From contig NZ_CANMMT010000002.1 of the NCBI RefSeq assembly GCF_947499065.1, positions 1-59,312 on the forward strand: DNA of 59,312 bases, read 5' to 3'. Under the pieces are notes generated by a model. It did not search any database and was not told the DNA's origin. It saw only the letters and a program-made list of their open reading frames with translations. This document shows, one piece after another, positions 8,153 to 16,427 of this stretch (the stretch's first letter is position 1; the number at the start of each line of letters is the position of its first letter). The position numbers were made by a program, and so were the translations under genes. This DNA is from an uncultured Tenacibaculum sp. GTDB lineage: Bacteria > Bacteroidota > Bacteroidia > Flavobacteriales > Flavobacteriaceae.

Positions 8153-8587
8153 TTAAGAGAGAATCCCTTTAGCTTCAGATCTTTTAGTATACCATAAGAT
8201 AAATAAAGCAAAACCAATAACCATAATAGGCATAATTACAGCTCCTGGACCATAAACTTCTATAGCTCCACTCATAAAAAGATTGTAAAACATTTGTATT
8301 ACAATAGCTACTAAAGAAATTAAAAACATAGGTTTCGCTAGTTTTCTACGAAGTAATAAAAAGATACTGCCTATAAAGCCACCAAAAACAGCAAGAGCAA
8401 AAGCAGCCATTGCCCAAGAAGGTGTGTTTTGTACCATTTCCATTACTTTTTCATCAGGGTACATTGCTTTAAAAGCATCGGTATTGTATGCTTGTTGTAA
8501 GTATTGATTTACTCCCATACCATTCCATAGTAGAGAAATAACTGCAATAACCCAGAATCGTTTTTGAGGTTTGTTTGAATTAGTCAT
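8153..8587 (-). CDS. Hypothetical membrane protein, four predicted helices
   Basis: A 144-residue protein with four hydrophobic segments: FWVIAVISLLWNGMGVNQYL, WAMAAFALAVFGGFIGSIFL, MFLISLVAIVIQMFYNLFM and the AVIMPIMVIGFALFILWY end segment. The loop between the first two carries TDAFKAMYPDE...NTPSWAM, a pattern found in small uncharacterised membrane proteins of Bacteroidota and Proteobacteria. The family is seen often but no function is known to me. The gene stands alone, with its start facing the LysM gene and its end on a shared terminator. Confidence 0.8.
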   Translation of the reverse strand: MTNSNKPQKRFWVIAVISLLWNGMGVNQYLQQAYNTDAFKAMYPDEKVMEMVQNTPSWAMAAFALAVFGGFIGSIFLLLRRKLAKPMFLISLVAIVIQMFYNLFMSGAIEVYGPGAVIMPIMVIGFALFILWYTKRSEAKGILS

Positions 8588-8660
8588 AAGTTGAAATTTA
8601 CGTTAGTTGATTTCTAAAAATACTTATAAAGAGCTATAAATCAAAATTTAAAAAATATTA

Positions 8661-8668
8661 TATATTTG
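8661..8668 (+). promoter_or_regulatory. Candidate -7 element of the LysM gene
   Basis: TATATTTG is a full match to TAnnTTTG. A TTG inside it (8666-8668) is in frame with the LysM gene, but using it as a start would put the start codon in the promoter. This decides for the ATG at 8702, 33 nt downstream. Confidence 0.6.
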
Positions 8669-8701
8669 AAGAACAACAAAAGGGGATTAAAAAATAAAGC
8701 A

Positions 8702-9304
8702 ATGAAAATAAAATTGAGTTTTATACTCTTGCTACTAATAGGGGTTAATAGTTATGCGCAAAAAAAAGGATTACCAGAAGGATGGACCAGAATTCAACAA
8801 AATGGAAAAAGAGCATATAAAAACTTGGTAACTGGTAAAATATCAAAAAGATATCCAAAAACTCCAGCGCTAAAACCTATAGAAGACACTGTATTTGATC
8901 CAACAATAATTCATGTTGTAAAAGAGGGTGAAACTCTAAATTCAATAGCAAAAAAATATAGTTTTGATATTGAAAAGCTTCATGAGTTGAACAGTTTTTC
9001 TAAATCTAAAATAGCAGTAGGAGAGGAAGTTATTTTAGGATATGCTCACAATCAGAAAGAAAAGAAAGCTTTTTATAATGGAGATGTTAGTGTTTTAAAC
9101 CATGATCATGATCACGACGATGATTATGAATATTATGATAAAACAGAGAAAAAAAATGTTGGATTTAAGTACCATATCGTTTTATCAGGAGAAACATTAT
9201 ATAGAGTGGCTATGAATTATAAATTATCGGTAGAAGAATTAAAAAAACTAAATAACTTAAAAAAAGCAACTATAATGGTTGGACAAAAATTAAGAGTTAA
9301 ATAA
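8702..9304 (+). CDS. LysM peptidoglycan-binding domain protein, secreted
   Basis: About 200 residues from the ATG at 8702, which begins a clean signal peptide (MKIKLSFILLLLIGVNSYAQ). Two LysM domains follow: one with HVVKEGETLNSIAKKYSFDI...KLHELN (about residues 80-125 of the mature reading), one at the C-terminus with HIVLSGETLYRVAMNYKLSV...LKKLNNL. A His/Asp-rich linker (HDHDHDDDYEYYD) separates them and could bind metal. LysM domains bind N-acetylglucosamine in peptidoglycan, so this is likely a periplasmic cell-wall-anchored protein. There is no catalytic domain. An upstream in-frame TTG at 8666 was rejected. Confidence 0.9.
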   Translation: MKIKLSFILLLLIGVNSYAQKKGLPEGWTRIQQNGKRAYKNLVTGKISKRYPKTPALKPIEDTVFDPTIIHVVKEGETLNSIAKKYSFDIEKLHELNSFSKSKIAVGEEVILGYAHNQKEKKAFYNGDVSVLNHDHDHDDDYEYYDKTEKKNVGFKYHIVLSGETLYRVAMNYKLSVEELKKLNNLKKATIMVGQKLRVK

Positions 9305-9340
9305 TCAATCTTAAAATAGTGTTAAACTAAAAACAAAAAC

Positions 9341-9366
9341 TGTAACAATTTGAAAAAGTTGTCGTC
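9341..9366 (+). promoter_or_regulatory. Candidate ECF-sigma-type promoter with no gene downstream
   Basis: TGTAACA (9341-9347), 16 nt, then GTC (9364-9366, in TCGTCATA) resembles the pair of elements between the ECF sigma factor and DUF6249 genes at 39377-39460 (TGTAACC-N17-GTC). Only about 100 nt and a terminator follow before the convergent RNA methyltransferase gene. The assignment is an inference from pattern similarity. Confidence 0.4.
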
Positions 9367-9371
9367 ATATA

Positions 9372-9463
9372 AGTGTAATTACTTAACAGTTAGTTTAGTG
9401 ATTAGTTAGTTTTTAATAGTTGATTGAAAAAAGGCTCGGGATTTAGAAATCTCGAGCCTTTTT
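9372..9463 (+). ncRNA. Candidate intergenic small RNA
   Basis: A promoter-like element at 9341-9366 is followed by about 90 nt without any ATG-started reading frame, ending in a strong G+C-rich hairpin with a T run (9428-9463). The layout promoter, short spacer, terminator between two convergent genes is what an independently transcribed small RNA looks like. No family is recognised. The terminator may simply serve the flanking genes, so confidence is low. Confidence 0.3.
9428..9463. terminator. Strong bidirectional terminator
   Basis: AAAAAGGCTCGGGATTT (9428-9444) pairs with 9447-9463 with a single G-T wobble. The stem is the most G+C-rich hairpin in the region and has T runs on both strands. 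It lies between the LysM gene and the convergent RsmB-type gene. Confidence 0.88.
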
Positions 9464-9488
9464 ATTTTATATAGAAATAATTTAATAC

Positions 9489-10700
9489 TTATTTTCTTTC
9501 TAATAAAGCCATGTAAAAACCATCAAAGCCAAATTGATGAGCTAAGACTTTATGGTCTTTTACAAATTTAAAATCTTTCCCTTCGTCAGAAGCTAAAAAG
9601 AATTCAATTTGTTGTTGATTTTCAGAAGGTAAAACAGAACAAGTAGCATAAACTAATTTTCCTCCAGGTTTTACCATCTTAGAATATTGTTGTAAAACTT
9701 TTTGTTGTACTTCTTTAATATTATCTAAAAATTCAGGTTGTAATTTCCATTTACTATCTGGATTTCTACGAATAACACCTAAACCAGAACATGGAGCATC
9801 AATTAATACTCTATCAGCTTTTCCGTGTAACTTTTTAATTACTTTGGTAGAATCGATAACTTTAGTATCAATATTGTGAACTTTGTTTCTACGAGCTCTA
9901 ATTTTTAGCTTTTTCAATTTACTTTCATAAATATCCATAGCAATAATTTGCCCTTTGTTTTTCATTAAAGAAGCTAAGTGCAATGTTTTTCCTCCAGCTC
10001 CAGCACAAGTATCCACTACTTTCATACCTGGTTCAACATCTAAATAAGAAGCTACTAATTGAGAAGAAGCATCTTGAACTTCAAAAAGGCCATTATGAAA
10101 AGCTTCAGTTTTAAATACATTAGCTCTTTCAACTAAACGTAAAGCATCATCACATCCTTTAACAAATTCAGTATCTATATTTTCAGATCTTAATTGTTTT
10201 TGTAAACTTTCTTTAGATATATTTAAAGTGTTGGTACGTAAAATAACATCTGCTTTTTTATTTAAAGCAGCAATTTCTTTCGTCCAAACTTCCTCTCCTA
10301 ATTCTTGAACTCCAAGTTCATCAATCCAATCAGGAATAGATTCTCTAAATTTTCTAATTTGAGAAAGTTCATCAAATTTCCCTTTAATTCTTCTAGTTGG
10401 AGTTTCTTCAATTTGATTCCAATCTGGTAATTTAATACCTCTTAATACACACCAAACTACAAACAAACGCCAAAGGTCTGGTCTCGAATATGGAGCCTTT
10501 ACATTCGCAATTTCTGCATATAATCGTTTCCATCGTACAATGTCATAAATTGTTTCAGCAACAAACTTTCTATCACGTGCTCCCCATCGCTTATCTCTCT
10601 TTAATGCTTTCTCTACAGCTTTATCAGCATAAACATCTTCATTAAAAACGTCACGCAAACTATCTATTACTGCGTAAACTAAATTTCTATGTAATCTCAT
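9489..10700 (-). CDS. RsmB/NOP family SAM-dependent rRNA (cytosine-C5) methyltransferase
   Basis: 403 residues. The C-terminal two thirds is a class I methyltransferase domain: SAM-binding GMKVVDTCAGAGGKTLHLA, DAPCSGLGVIRRNPD (about residues 300-314) and YATCSVLPSENQQQ (about 350). The two cysteines in PCSG and ATCS are the catalytic pair typical of NOL1/NOP2/Sun m5C enzymes. The N-terminal part is helical and lacks a recognisable NusB domain, so the name RsmB/NOP family is safer than rsmB. It should methylate cytosine in rRNA in the cytoplasm. It is transcribed divergently from recG with a 61-nt gap. Confidence 0.92.
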   Translation of the reverse strand: MRLHRNLVYAVIDSLRDVFNEDVYADKAVEKALKRDKRWGARDRKFVAETIYDIVRWKRLYAEIANVKAPYSRPDLWRLFVVWCVLRGIKLPDWNQIEETPTRRIKGKFDELSQIRKFRESIPDWIDELGVQELGEEVWTKEIAALNKKADVILRTNTLNISKESLQKQLRSENIDTEFVKGCDDALRLVERANVFKTEAFHNGLFEVQDASSQLVASYLDVEPGMKVVDTCAGAGGKTLHLASLMKNKGQIIAMDIYESKLKKLKIRARRNKVHNIDTKVIDSTKVIKKLHGKADRVLIDAPCSGLGVIRRNPDSKWKLQPEFLDNIKEVQQKVLQQYSKMVKPGGKLVYATCSVLPSENQQQIEFFLASDEGKDFKFVKDHKVLAHQFGFDGFYMALLERK

Positions 10701-10718
10701 TTGATGAATTTAAGAGTG

Positions 10719-10726
10719 CAAAGATA
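10719..10726 (-). promoter_or_regulatory. Candidate -7 element of the rRNA methyltransferase gene
   Basis: The reverse strand reads TATCTTTG, a full match to TAnnTTTG, 18 nt before the ATG at 10700. Confidence 0.5.
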
Positions 10727-10747
10727 GTTGATTTTAATGGCTTTTTG

Positions 10748-10755
10748 TATTTTCG
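10748..10755 (+). promoter_or_regulatory. Candidate -7 element of recG
   Basis: TATTTTCG (TAnnTTYG variant) ends 6 nt before the recG ATG at 10762, so the transcript would be nearly leaderless. It lies back to back with the methyltransferase promoter at 10719-10726. Confidence 0.45.
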
Positions 10756-10761
10756 TTTTTA

Positions 10762-12858
10762 ATGAATTTAAATCATCCAATAACATATATAAAAGGTGTT
10801 AGTGTAGCTAGAGCAGAGTTGTTATATTCTGAACTAGGTATAAGAACTTGCAATGATTTATTAAGCCTTTTTCCCTTTAGGTATATTGATAAAACTCAAT
10901 TTTATACAATTAATCAACTACAGCAAAACTCCTCAGAAGTTCAGATAGTAGGGAAGATTAGAAGTGTTAAAACTGTAAAGCAAAAAAGAGGAAGTAGGTT
11001 AGTAGCTACATTTTATGATGCAACTGGTTCTATTGAATTAGTTTGGTTTAAGGGAGCTAAATGGATAAAGGATAGTTTAAAAATTGATACTCCTTATGTA
11101 ATTTATGGAAAGCTAAACTGGTATAATAGTAGTGCTAGTATGCCTCACCCAGAGATGGAAACGGTAAGAGAATATAAAAGTAAGTTGCAAATGTCTATGC
11201 AACCTGTATATCCTTCTACCGAAAAACTGACCAACAAAGGGATTAGCAATAAAATGATGCGTACTATGATTCAAAACTTGCTACAACAGGTTTATAGTAG
11301 TATTGAAGAAGTGCTTCCAACTTATATGTTAAATGAAAACCAGTTATTAGGAAAAAGAGAATCGCTATTAAATATTCACTTTCCAAAGAGTCAGGAGTTA
11401 TTAGCAAAAGCTCAATATCGATTAAAGTTTGAAGAACTATTTTTTATTCAAGTACAGTTGCTACAAAAGAAGTTGATACGAAAATCAAAAATAAAGGGAT
11501 ATGTTTTTGAACATGTTGGTGAAGAGTTTACGAATTTTTATAATAATCACTTACCTTTTAGTTTAACCAATGCTCAGAAAAGAGTATTAAAAGAAATTCG
11601 AAAAGATGTTGGTTCTGGAGCTCATATGAATAGATTATTGCAAGGAGATGTAGGTTCTGGAAAAACAATTGTTGCTTTATTATCGATGCTAATTGCAATT
11701 GATAATGGCTATCAAGCTACCATTATGGCACCTACAGAGATTTTGGCAATTCAACATTATAATGGAATTGTTGAATTATTATCGGAAACTTCTATAAAAG
11801 TAGAGCTATTAACTGGTTCGAGTAAAACTAAAAAAAGAAGAGAAATTCATAAGGGGTTAGAAGATGGGACTTTACATATTTTAATTGGCACACACGCTAT
11901 TTTAGAAGATAAAGTTCAATTTAAAAACTTAGGTATTTCTATTATTGATGAACAACATCGTTTTGGTGTTGCTCAACGTTCAAAAATGTGGCAAAAAAAC
12001 GATTTACCTCCACATGTATTGGTAATGACGGCTACACCAATTCCAAGAACATTGGCAATGTCTGTGTATGGCGATTTAGATATTTCTGTAATTGATGAAC
12101 TACCTCCAGGACGTAAGGAAATTAAAACAGTTCATAGATATGATAGCAATCGTTTAGGAGTTTTTAAGTTTTTAAAGGATGAAATAGCCAAAGGACGTCA
12201 AGCATATGTAGTATATCCGTTAATTCAAGAGTCAGAAGCAATGGATTATAAAGATTTGATGGATGGTTATGAAAGTATTGTTCGCGATTTTCCTTCTCCA
12301 AAATATCAAATCAGTATTGTTCATGGTCAAATGAAACCTGCAGATAAGGAATATGAAATGGATCGTTTTGTAAATGGTGAAACGCAAATAATGGTGGCTA
12401 CTACAGTTATTGAGGTAGGGGTAAATGTACCTAATGCATCGGTAATGGTCATAGAAAGTGCTGAGCGTTTTGGTTTAAGTCAGTTGCATCAATTAAGAGG
12501 TAGAGTAGGGCGTGGAGCAGAACAGAGTTATTGTATTTTATTATCTAGTTATAAATTGTCTTCAGACGGTAAAACTCGTTTGCAAACTATGGTTGATACC
12601 ACAGATGGTTTTAAAATTGCAGAGGTAGATTTGAAACTTCGAGGACCTGGAAATATTATGGGTACTCAACAAAGTGGTGTGCTTAATTTAAAAATTGCCG
12701 ATGTAGTTAAAGATAGTCCCATTTTGCATGTAGCAAGGCAAATGGCTATAAAGGTTTTACAAGAAGATGCAGCACTGTCTAAACCAGAACACAGAGGGTT
12801 ATTAAAAACGTATACTCAGCTTCAAAAAACAAGTGGTCTTTGGAGTAATATTAGCTAA
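10762..12858 (+). CDS. recG: ATP-dependent DNA helicase RecG
   Basis: 698 residues, the normal RecG length. The N-terminal wedge/OB region (residues about 1-230) includes VQIVGKIRSVKTVKQKRGSR and FYDATGSIELVWFKG. The helicase core has Walker A GDVGSGKT (about 295-302), motif Ia APTEILAIQH, motif II DEQH in IDEQHRFGVAQR (about 395), motif III TATPIPRTLAM, and motif VI QLRGRVGRG. RecG remodels stalled forks and branched intermediates (fork reversal, Holliday junction migration). It is divergent from the rRNA methyltransferase gene. No plus-strand terminator with a T run is visible just downstream. Confidence 0.97.
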   Translation: MNLNHPITYIKGVSVARAELLYSELGIRTCNDLLSLFPFRYIDKTQFYTINQLQQNSSEVQIVGKIRSVKTVKQKRGSRLVATFYDATGSIELVWFKGAKWIKDSLKIDTPYVIYGKLNWYNSSASMPHPEMETVREYKSKLQMSMQPVYPSTEKLTNKGISNKMMRTMIQNLLQQVYSSIEEVLPTYMLNENQLLGKRESLLNIHFPKSQELLAKAQYRLKFEELFFIQVQLLQKKLIRKSKIKGYVFEHVGEEFTNFYNNHLPFSLTNAQKRVLKEIRKDVGSGAHMNRLLQGDVGSGKTIVALLSMLIAIDNGYQATIMAPTEILAIQHYNGIVELLSETSIKVELLTGSSKTKKRREIHKGLEDGTLHILIGTHAILEDKVQFKNLGISIIDEQHRFGVAQRSKMWQKNDLPPHVLVMTATPIPRTLAMSVYGDLDISVIDELPPGRKEIKTVHRYDSNRLGVFKFLKDEIAKGRQAYVVYPLIQESEAMDYKDLMDGYESIVRDFPSPKYQISIVHGQMKPADKEYEMDRFVNGETQIMVATTVIEVGVNVPNASVMVIESAERFGLSQLHQLRGRVGRGAEQSYCILLSSYKLSSDGKTRLQTMVDTTDGFKIAEVDLKLRGPGNIMGTQQSGVLNLKIADVVKDSPILHVARQMAIKVLQEDAALSKPEHRGLLKTYTQLQKTSGLWSNIS

Positions 12859-12887
12859 TTACTTACTAAAATAGATTGAAAAAGAAA

Positions 12888-12911
12888 AGCCAAAGCTGTA
12901 AAGCTTTGGCT
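12888..12911 (-). terminator. Intrinsic terminator of the PspC operon
   Basis: A 10-bp stem (AGCCAAAGCT with its complement, 4-nt loop) is followed on the reverse strand by a T-rich stretch and on the plus strand by none, so it serves the minus-strand operon that ends at 12991 about 80 nt upstream. An imperfect palindrome at 12941-12962 lies between. Confidence 0.65.
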
Positions 12912-12990
12912 AGTAAACTAATAAAACCAAGTATTAGTATCATTAGAGTTAGCTAACTAATGAACTAATGTTTTTAGCGTGAACTATATT

Positions 12991-13497
12991 TTAATGTAGG
13001 CTAATAACTCTTGTTATTTTCCAGTTATTATTTTCTTTTTTCCAAATATTAATGAATTTGCTTGGTATTGATTTTTGATTGGGCTCTTGTTTGTTAAAAA
13101 ACTTATGGTATCCTATTTGAACAGCTCCATAGTTCTCAATAGGGTATACTTCTATGCTTCCTTTTATTAAAGTACGTGTAACTTTACCGCAAATATTTTT
13201 TTCTAAAGCTTTTAATAGTTCTTTTTTAGAAGTAGCTAATCCAGCTTTATCATGAAAAAACTCAATATCTTCATCTATAATATTTGCTTGTGTTTTCATA
13301 TCACATGTATTGTAAGCATTAAAATAGATACTATCCATTTTTACAATTTGGTTATGTAAATTAACATCAGCAGGTTTGTATTTAGGAATTTCTTTAACCT
13401 GTCCATTCATAAAAAACGATATAAAAAACGTATATATATAGGTTAAGATTTTTAGAAAAAAGTTTCCGTTAAAAAAGAAATCGAAAATAGCATCCAT
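12991..13497 (-). CDS. NTF2-like (DUF4440/SnoaL-type) protein with an N-terminal hydrophobic segment
   Basis: 168 residues. A hydrophobic N-terminus (FFLKILTYIYTFFISFF) is probably an uncleaved signal or membrane anchor. Residues about 50-168 have the layout of a DUF4440 NTF2-like fold: helix with FNAYNTCDMKTQANIIDEDIEFFHDKAG, KKELLKALEKN, and a C-terminal FINIWKKENNNWKITRVISLH strand pair. Such folds bind small ligands or act in complexes; no activity can be assigned. It is the last gene of the DUF4870-PadR-PspC operon, 19 nt after the PspC gene. Confidence 0.82.
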   Translation of the reverse strand: MDAIFDFFFNGNFFLKILTYIYTFFISFFMNGQVKEIPKYKPADVNLHNQIVKMDSIYFNAYNTCDMKTQANIIDEDIEFFHDKAGLATSKKELLKALEKNICGKVTRTLIKGSIEVYPIENYGAVQIGYHKFFNKQEPNQKSIPSKFINIWKKENNNWKITRVISLH

Positions 13498-13516
13498 AGT
13501 TTTTTATTTTAAATTA

Positions 13517-15490
13517 TTACCAAGTTTTAAAGGCTAATTGACCGTCTTCGTTATAAAGTCTTCTAAATCCTTTTGGAATAGTTTCTAAAGTGTTGTTAGA
13601 AATCCTGATTTCTCCAATGTATCCATCGTTACAGTTTATTTTTAACAATACCTTGTCTATCATATTGTCTAAATCATATTTCGGATTGATAACTTCAATA
13701 TCAATGTTTCTTTTGTTTTTAAACCATGTAACTAATTTTTCTAATTCATTTTTAGTTGTTTGTTTACTGATAATAAATTCAGCTTTTAAATCATTAATTG
13801 TGCTATCGAATAGAAAACTGATATCCTCATCATTGTTTGAATTTCTGTCATTTTCTTCTTCGTTATTATCATTGTTATTATAGTCACAATCTGTACATTC
13901 AAAACCTTTAGAGGTCATTTTAAAATGATGGTTAGCCATATCTCTATCATAAATATCTTGAGTATTTCTAACATCGTCTAAAAATCTACGAGTTGAATTT
14001 TCAAAATAAATTGTTGTACCTTCTGGAATGAATAAAGTAGCTCTAATTTCTTCATCTTTCCACATGTTTTTATATTCACTCAAAAAGAATGCATCAAAAA
14101 CAATAGTGTTGTTAGCAGATTTAAAGTTATACTGAATTGTTTCAGCATTATCATTCGCTTTGCTTCTTCTTCTTCCTTCAGATGTTTTCTTAATTTCTAT
14201 ATAAGCATTCCCTGTTTCACTCTTACGAACATCAATATTGATATCGTTAGAATATTTCATTTCTTTATCGTTAACATATACACCTACAGCATTATTTCTA
14301 TTACGTAAATTATGATTGTAATATATGTTATCATCATTAACTACTCTAAGTTTTAAAGGCTCTTCTTTAGTATAAGTTATGCTATGTTTAGTTACATTAG
14401 CTCCGTTATATGCATGCGTTGTAGCATATTCTATACCAGAGAAACCTACAGCTAATAATGATACTAACCATACTCCAAATAGAGTTAAGATAGCTGGAGT
14501 ACTTAGTTTTTTTACATTAGGAGATAAGATTCTTAATCCTAATATAAATAGAACTATAAATGGAATTCCTATTAAAACAAATAAGAATATTGATAACAAC
14601 CATTTAGGTAAAGTCGACTCATAAAAGAATGGAGGGTAATGAACCATATCATTATCGAAGTCCAAAAATTCTAAACTTCCAATTGAAAATATTCCTAACA
14701 ATAATGATATGATTGTTATCCCTGCAATAAAGATTAGTAAAACTCCCATGAATTTTCCAAAAACTTTAAATACGGCCAGTAATATTTTGCCCATTGTATC
14801 TATAAAATCTTGAAATCCAGAAGAGGTTTTAGACTTTAATTTTTCATAATCTGCGCTTGAAATTTTATCAGATAGGTCATTAGCGCCATCTTTTAGCTTT
14901 GATGATAGATTTTCAAACTCGTTACGAATTTTTTTTTCAATGTTATCAATATTTACAGCTTCACCTTCCATCTGTAATTTTTCAGTAGTAGTCTTAGCTT
15001 CTGGTAATAATATCCAAAGAATAAAATAAGCGATAAAACCAAATCCAGCTCCAAACATTAAAACTAAAGTTAATAATCTTACCCAGATTACATCTATACC
15101 AGCATAATGAGCTAAACCAGCACAAACACCACCTAAAAATTTATCATCACCATCTCTAAAAAGTTTTTTACTAGTTCTGTTTCTTCTTTGAGAATACGAA
15201 GTGCTATCGTTAAAACTATCTTCAGCTTCAGCATAATCTTCTGGCTGTCCCATAATAGTAATAACTTCATCAATATCACTTTCATTAACTACTTGACGAG
15301 CGTCAGTAATTCTCTCTGATAATAACTCACTAATACGTGCTTCTATGTCAGAAATAATTTCATTTTTTCCTTGAGGATCATCGCTTAAAGAACGAGAAAT
15401 GGCGTCTAAATAGCGTTTTAGTTTTTGATAAGCAGTTTCATCTATATGGAAGAAAAATCCGCCTAAATTTATATTTATTGTCTTATTCAT
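13517..15490 (-). CDS. PspC domain-containing membrane protein
   Basis: 657 residues. Residues about 1-95 form a basic helical region with SDIEARISELLSERI and DEVITIMGQPEDY. The PspC domain follows (about 105-165: KLFRDGDDKFLGGVCAGLAHY...VRLLTLVLMFGAGFGFIAYFI). Four more hydrophobic segments come between about 235 and 345, then a roughly 300-residue extracytoplasmic region that ends in ...GFRRLYNEDGQLAFKTW. PspC proteins act in phage-shock/envelope-stress responses. Its start overlaps the end of the PadR gene by 8 nt, so the two are co-translated; a PadR-PspC pair is common in Bacteroidota. An acidic Asn/Asp/Glu-rich run lies near residue 540. Confidence 0.92.
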   Translation of the reverse strand: MNKTININLGGFFFHIDETAYQKLKRYLDAISRSLSDDPQGKNEIISDIEARISELLSERITDARQVVNESDIDEVITIMGQPEDYAEAEDSFNDSTSYSQRRNRTSKKLFRDGDDKFLGGVCAGLAHYAGIDVIWVRLLTLVLMFGAGFGFIAYFILWILLPEAKTTTEKLQMEGEAVNIDNIEKKIRNEFENLSSKLKDGANDLSDKISSADYEKLKSKTSSGFQDFIDTMGKILLAVFKVFGKFMGVLLIFIAGITIISLLLGIFSIGSLEFLDFDNDMVHYPPFFYESTLPKWLLSIFLFVLIGIPFIVLFILGLRILSPNVKKLSTPAILTLFGVWLVSLLAVGFSGIEYATTHAYNGANVTKHSITYTKEEPLKLRVVNDDNIYYNHNLRNRNNAVGVYVNDKEMKYSNDINIDVRKSETGNAYIEIKKTSEGRRRSKANDNAETIQYNFKSANNTIVFDAFFLSEYKNMWKDEEIRATLFIPEGTTIYFENSTRRFLDDVRNTQDIYDRDMANHHFKMTSKGFECTDCDYNNNDNNEEENDRNSNNDEDISFLFDSTINDLKAEFIISKQTTKNELEKLVTWFKNKRNIDIEVINPKYDLDNMIDKVLLKINCNDGYIGEIRISNNTLETIPKGFRRLYNEDGQLAFKTW

Positions 15491-15827
15491 TTTTAGTTGA
15501 TTTTGTACTTGTTACTTGGCTTACTGCATTTACTAAATTATTCCATGTTTTGTCTAATTCTTTTAAGAACATCCCACCGTTTTCTGTTAAAACATAGTAT
15601 TTTCTTGGTGGTCCAGAGGTTGATTCTTCCCATCTATATGTTAATAATCCTGCATTTTTTAAGCGAGTTAATAACGGATAAATAGTTCCTTCAACCACAA
15701 TCATTTCTGCACCTTTTAAGGTTGAAAGTATTTCAGATGTGTATGCGTCTCCTTTCTGTAAAATAGATAAGATGCAATACTCTAAAACACCTTTGCGCAT
15801 TTGTGCTTTTGTATTTTCTATCTTCAT
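15483..15827 (-). CDS. PadR family transcriptional regulator
   Basis: A 114-residue winged-helix regulator. It matches the PadR fold from GVLEYCILSILQKGDAYTSEI through the wing VEGTIYPLLTRLKNAGLLTYRW and SGPPRKYYVLTENG, with a short C-terminal dimerisation helix, placing it in the small PadR-s2 group. It lies between DUF4870 (17-nt gap) and PspC (8-nt overlap) in one operon and probably represses it. A near-palindrome at 16312-16329 next to the operon promoter is a possible binding site. Confidence 0.93.
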   Translation of the reverse strand: MKIENTKAQMRKGVLEYCILSILQKGDAYTSEILSTLKGAEMIVVEGTIYPLLTRLKNAGLLTYRWEESTSGPPRKYYVLTENGGMFLKELDKTWNNLVNAVSQVTSTKSTKNE

Positions 15828-15844
15828 GTAATGCGGTTTATAGG

Positions 15845-16273
15845 TTATTTTATAAAATTAATTGTAAAAGGATACTTGTATTCCTCTCCTTTGTTAGCTT
15901 TCATTGCCGCAATAATAATTAAGGCAATTTTGATAAGTGTTACGATACTTACTAATGATGCTATTCCAATGAAACCAAAAAGACCGTCGTAGGAATGATG
16001 TCCGCCAAAATCTACATCAATTCCTCTAAAAATATCTATAAAGTTTCCAAAGAAGAAAGAGAAGAATGAAGCACTTAGTATAAAAATATATAAGCCGAAG
16101 CTTATGTTAAAATTGACTGCTTCTTTTCCATGATTGTCTAAAAATGTACTTCTTTCTTTTAAGGTTTGCCATAAAATTAAAGGAGTAATAATGCTTCCTA
16201 ACGGAAAAAAGTATCCTGCGAAAGCTGATATATGTATTAAAAAAGCATTGGTATTTTCTTTGTTCTGTTGCAT
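15845..16273 (-). CDS. DUF4870 domain-containing membrane protein
   Basis: 142 residues with an N-terminal segment FLIHISAFAGYFFPLGSIITPLILW, the conserved DNHGKEAVNFNISFGLYIFI motif that identifies DUF4870/Tic20-like proteins, and a final IKIALIIIAAMKANKGEEYKYPFTINFI. Four hydrophobic segments suggest an inner-membrane protein. Function is unknown. It is the first gene of the operon that continues with PadR, PspC and an NTF2-like gene. Confidence 0.9.
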   Translation of the reverse strand: MQQNKENTNAFLIHISAFAGYFFPLGSIITPLILWQTLKERSTFLDNHGKEAVNFNISFGLYIFILSASFFSFFFGNFIDIFRGIDVDFGGHHSYDGLFGFIGIASLVSIVTLIKIALIIIAAMKANKGEEYKYPFTINFIK

Positions 16274-16304
16274 AATAAAATGAATTATATAATACTTGAC
16301 TATG

Positions 16305-16329
16305 CAAATATATATCTTTTAAAAGGTAT
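16305..16329 (-). promoter_or_regulatory. Promoter and possible PadR operator of the DUF4870-PadR-PspC operon
   Basis: On the reverse strand TATATTTG (16305-16312) is a full match to the -7 consensus, 32 nt before the ATG at 16273. It directly abuts a near-perfect 18-bp palindrome, ATATCTTTT-AAAAGGTAT (16312-16329, one mismatch). A repressor there would block the promoter. That PadR binds it is an inference. Confidence 0.5.
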
Positions 16330-16427
16330 TATGCAATACATAGTACTAAAATTTAACAAAATTTAACATTTAAAATCATGAGTTTTTTTAACAAAAAAGC
16401 TGTAAATTGCCTGTAAATACTGATAAA

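Noticed and set aside
8666..8701. Twelve-residue N-terminal extension of the LysM gene from a TTG
   Set aside because: The TTG is part of a TATATTTG promoter element, and the ATG at 8702 begins a clean signal peptide.
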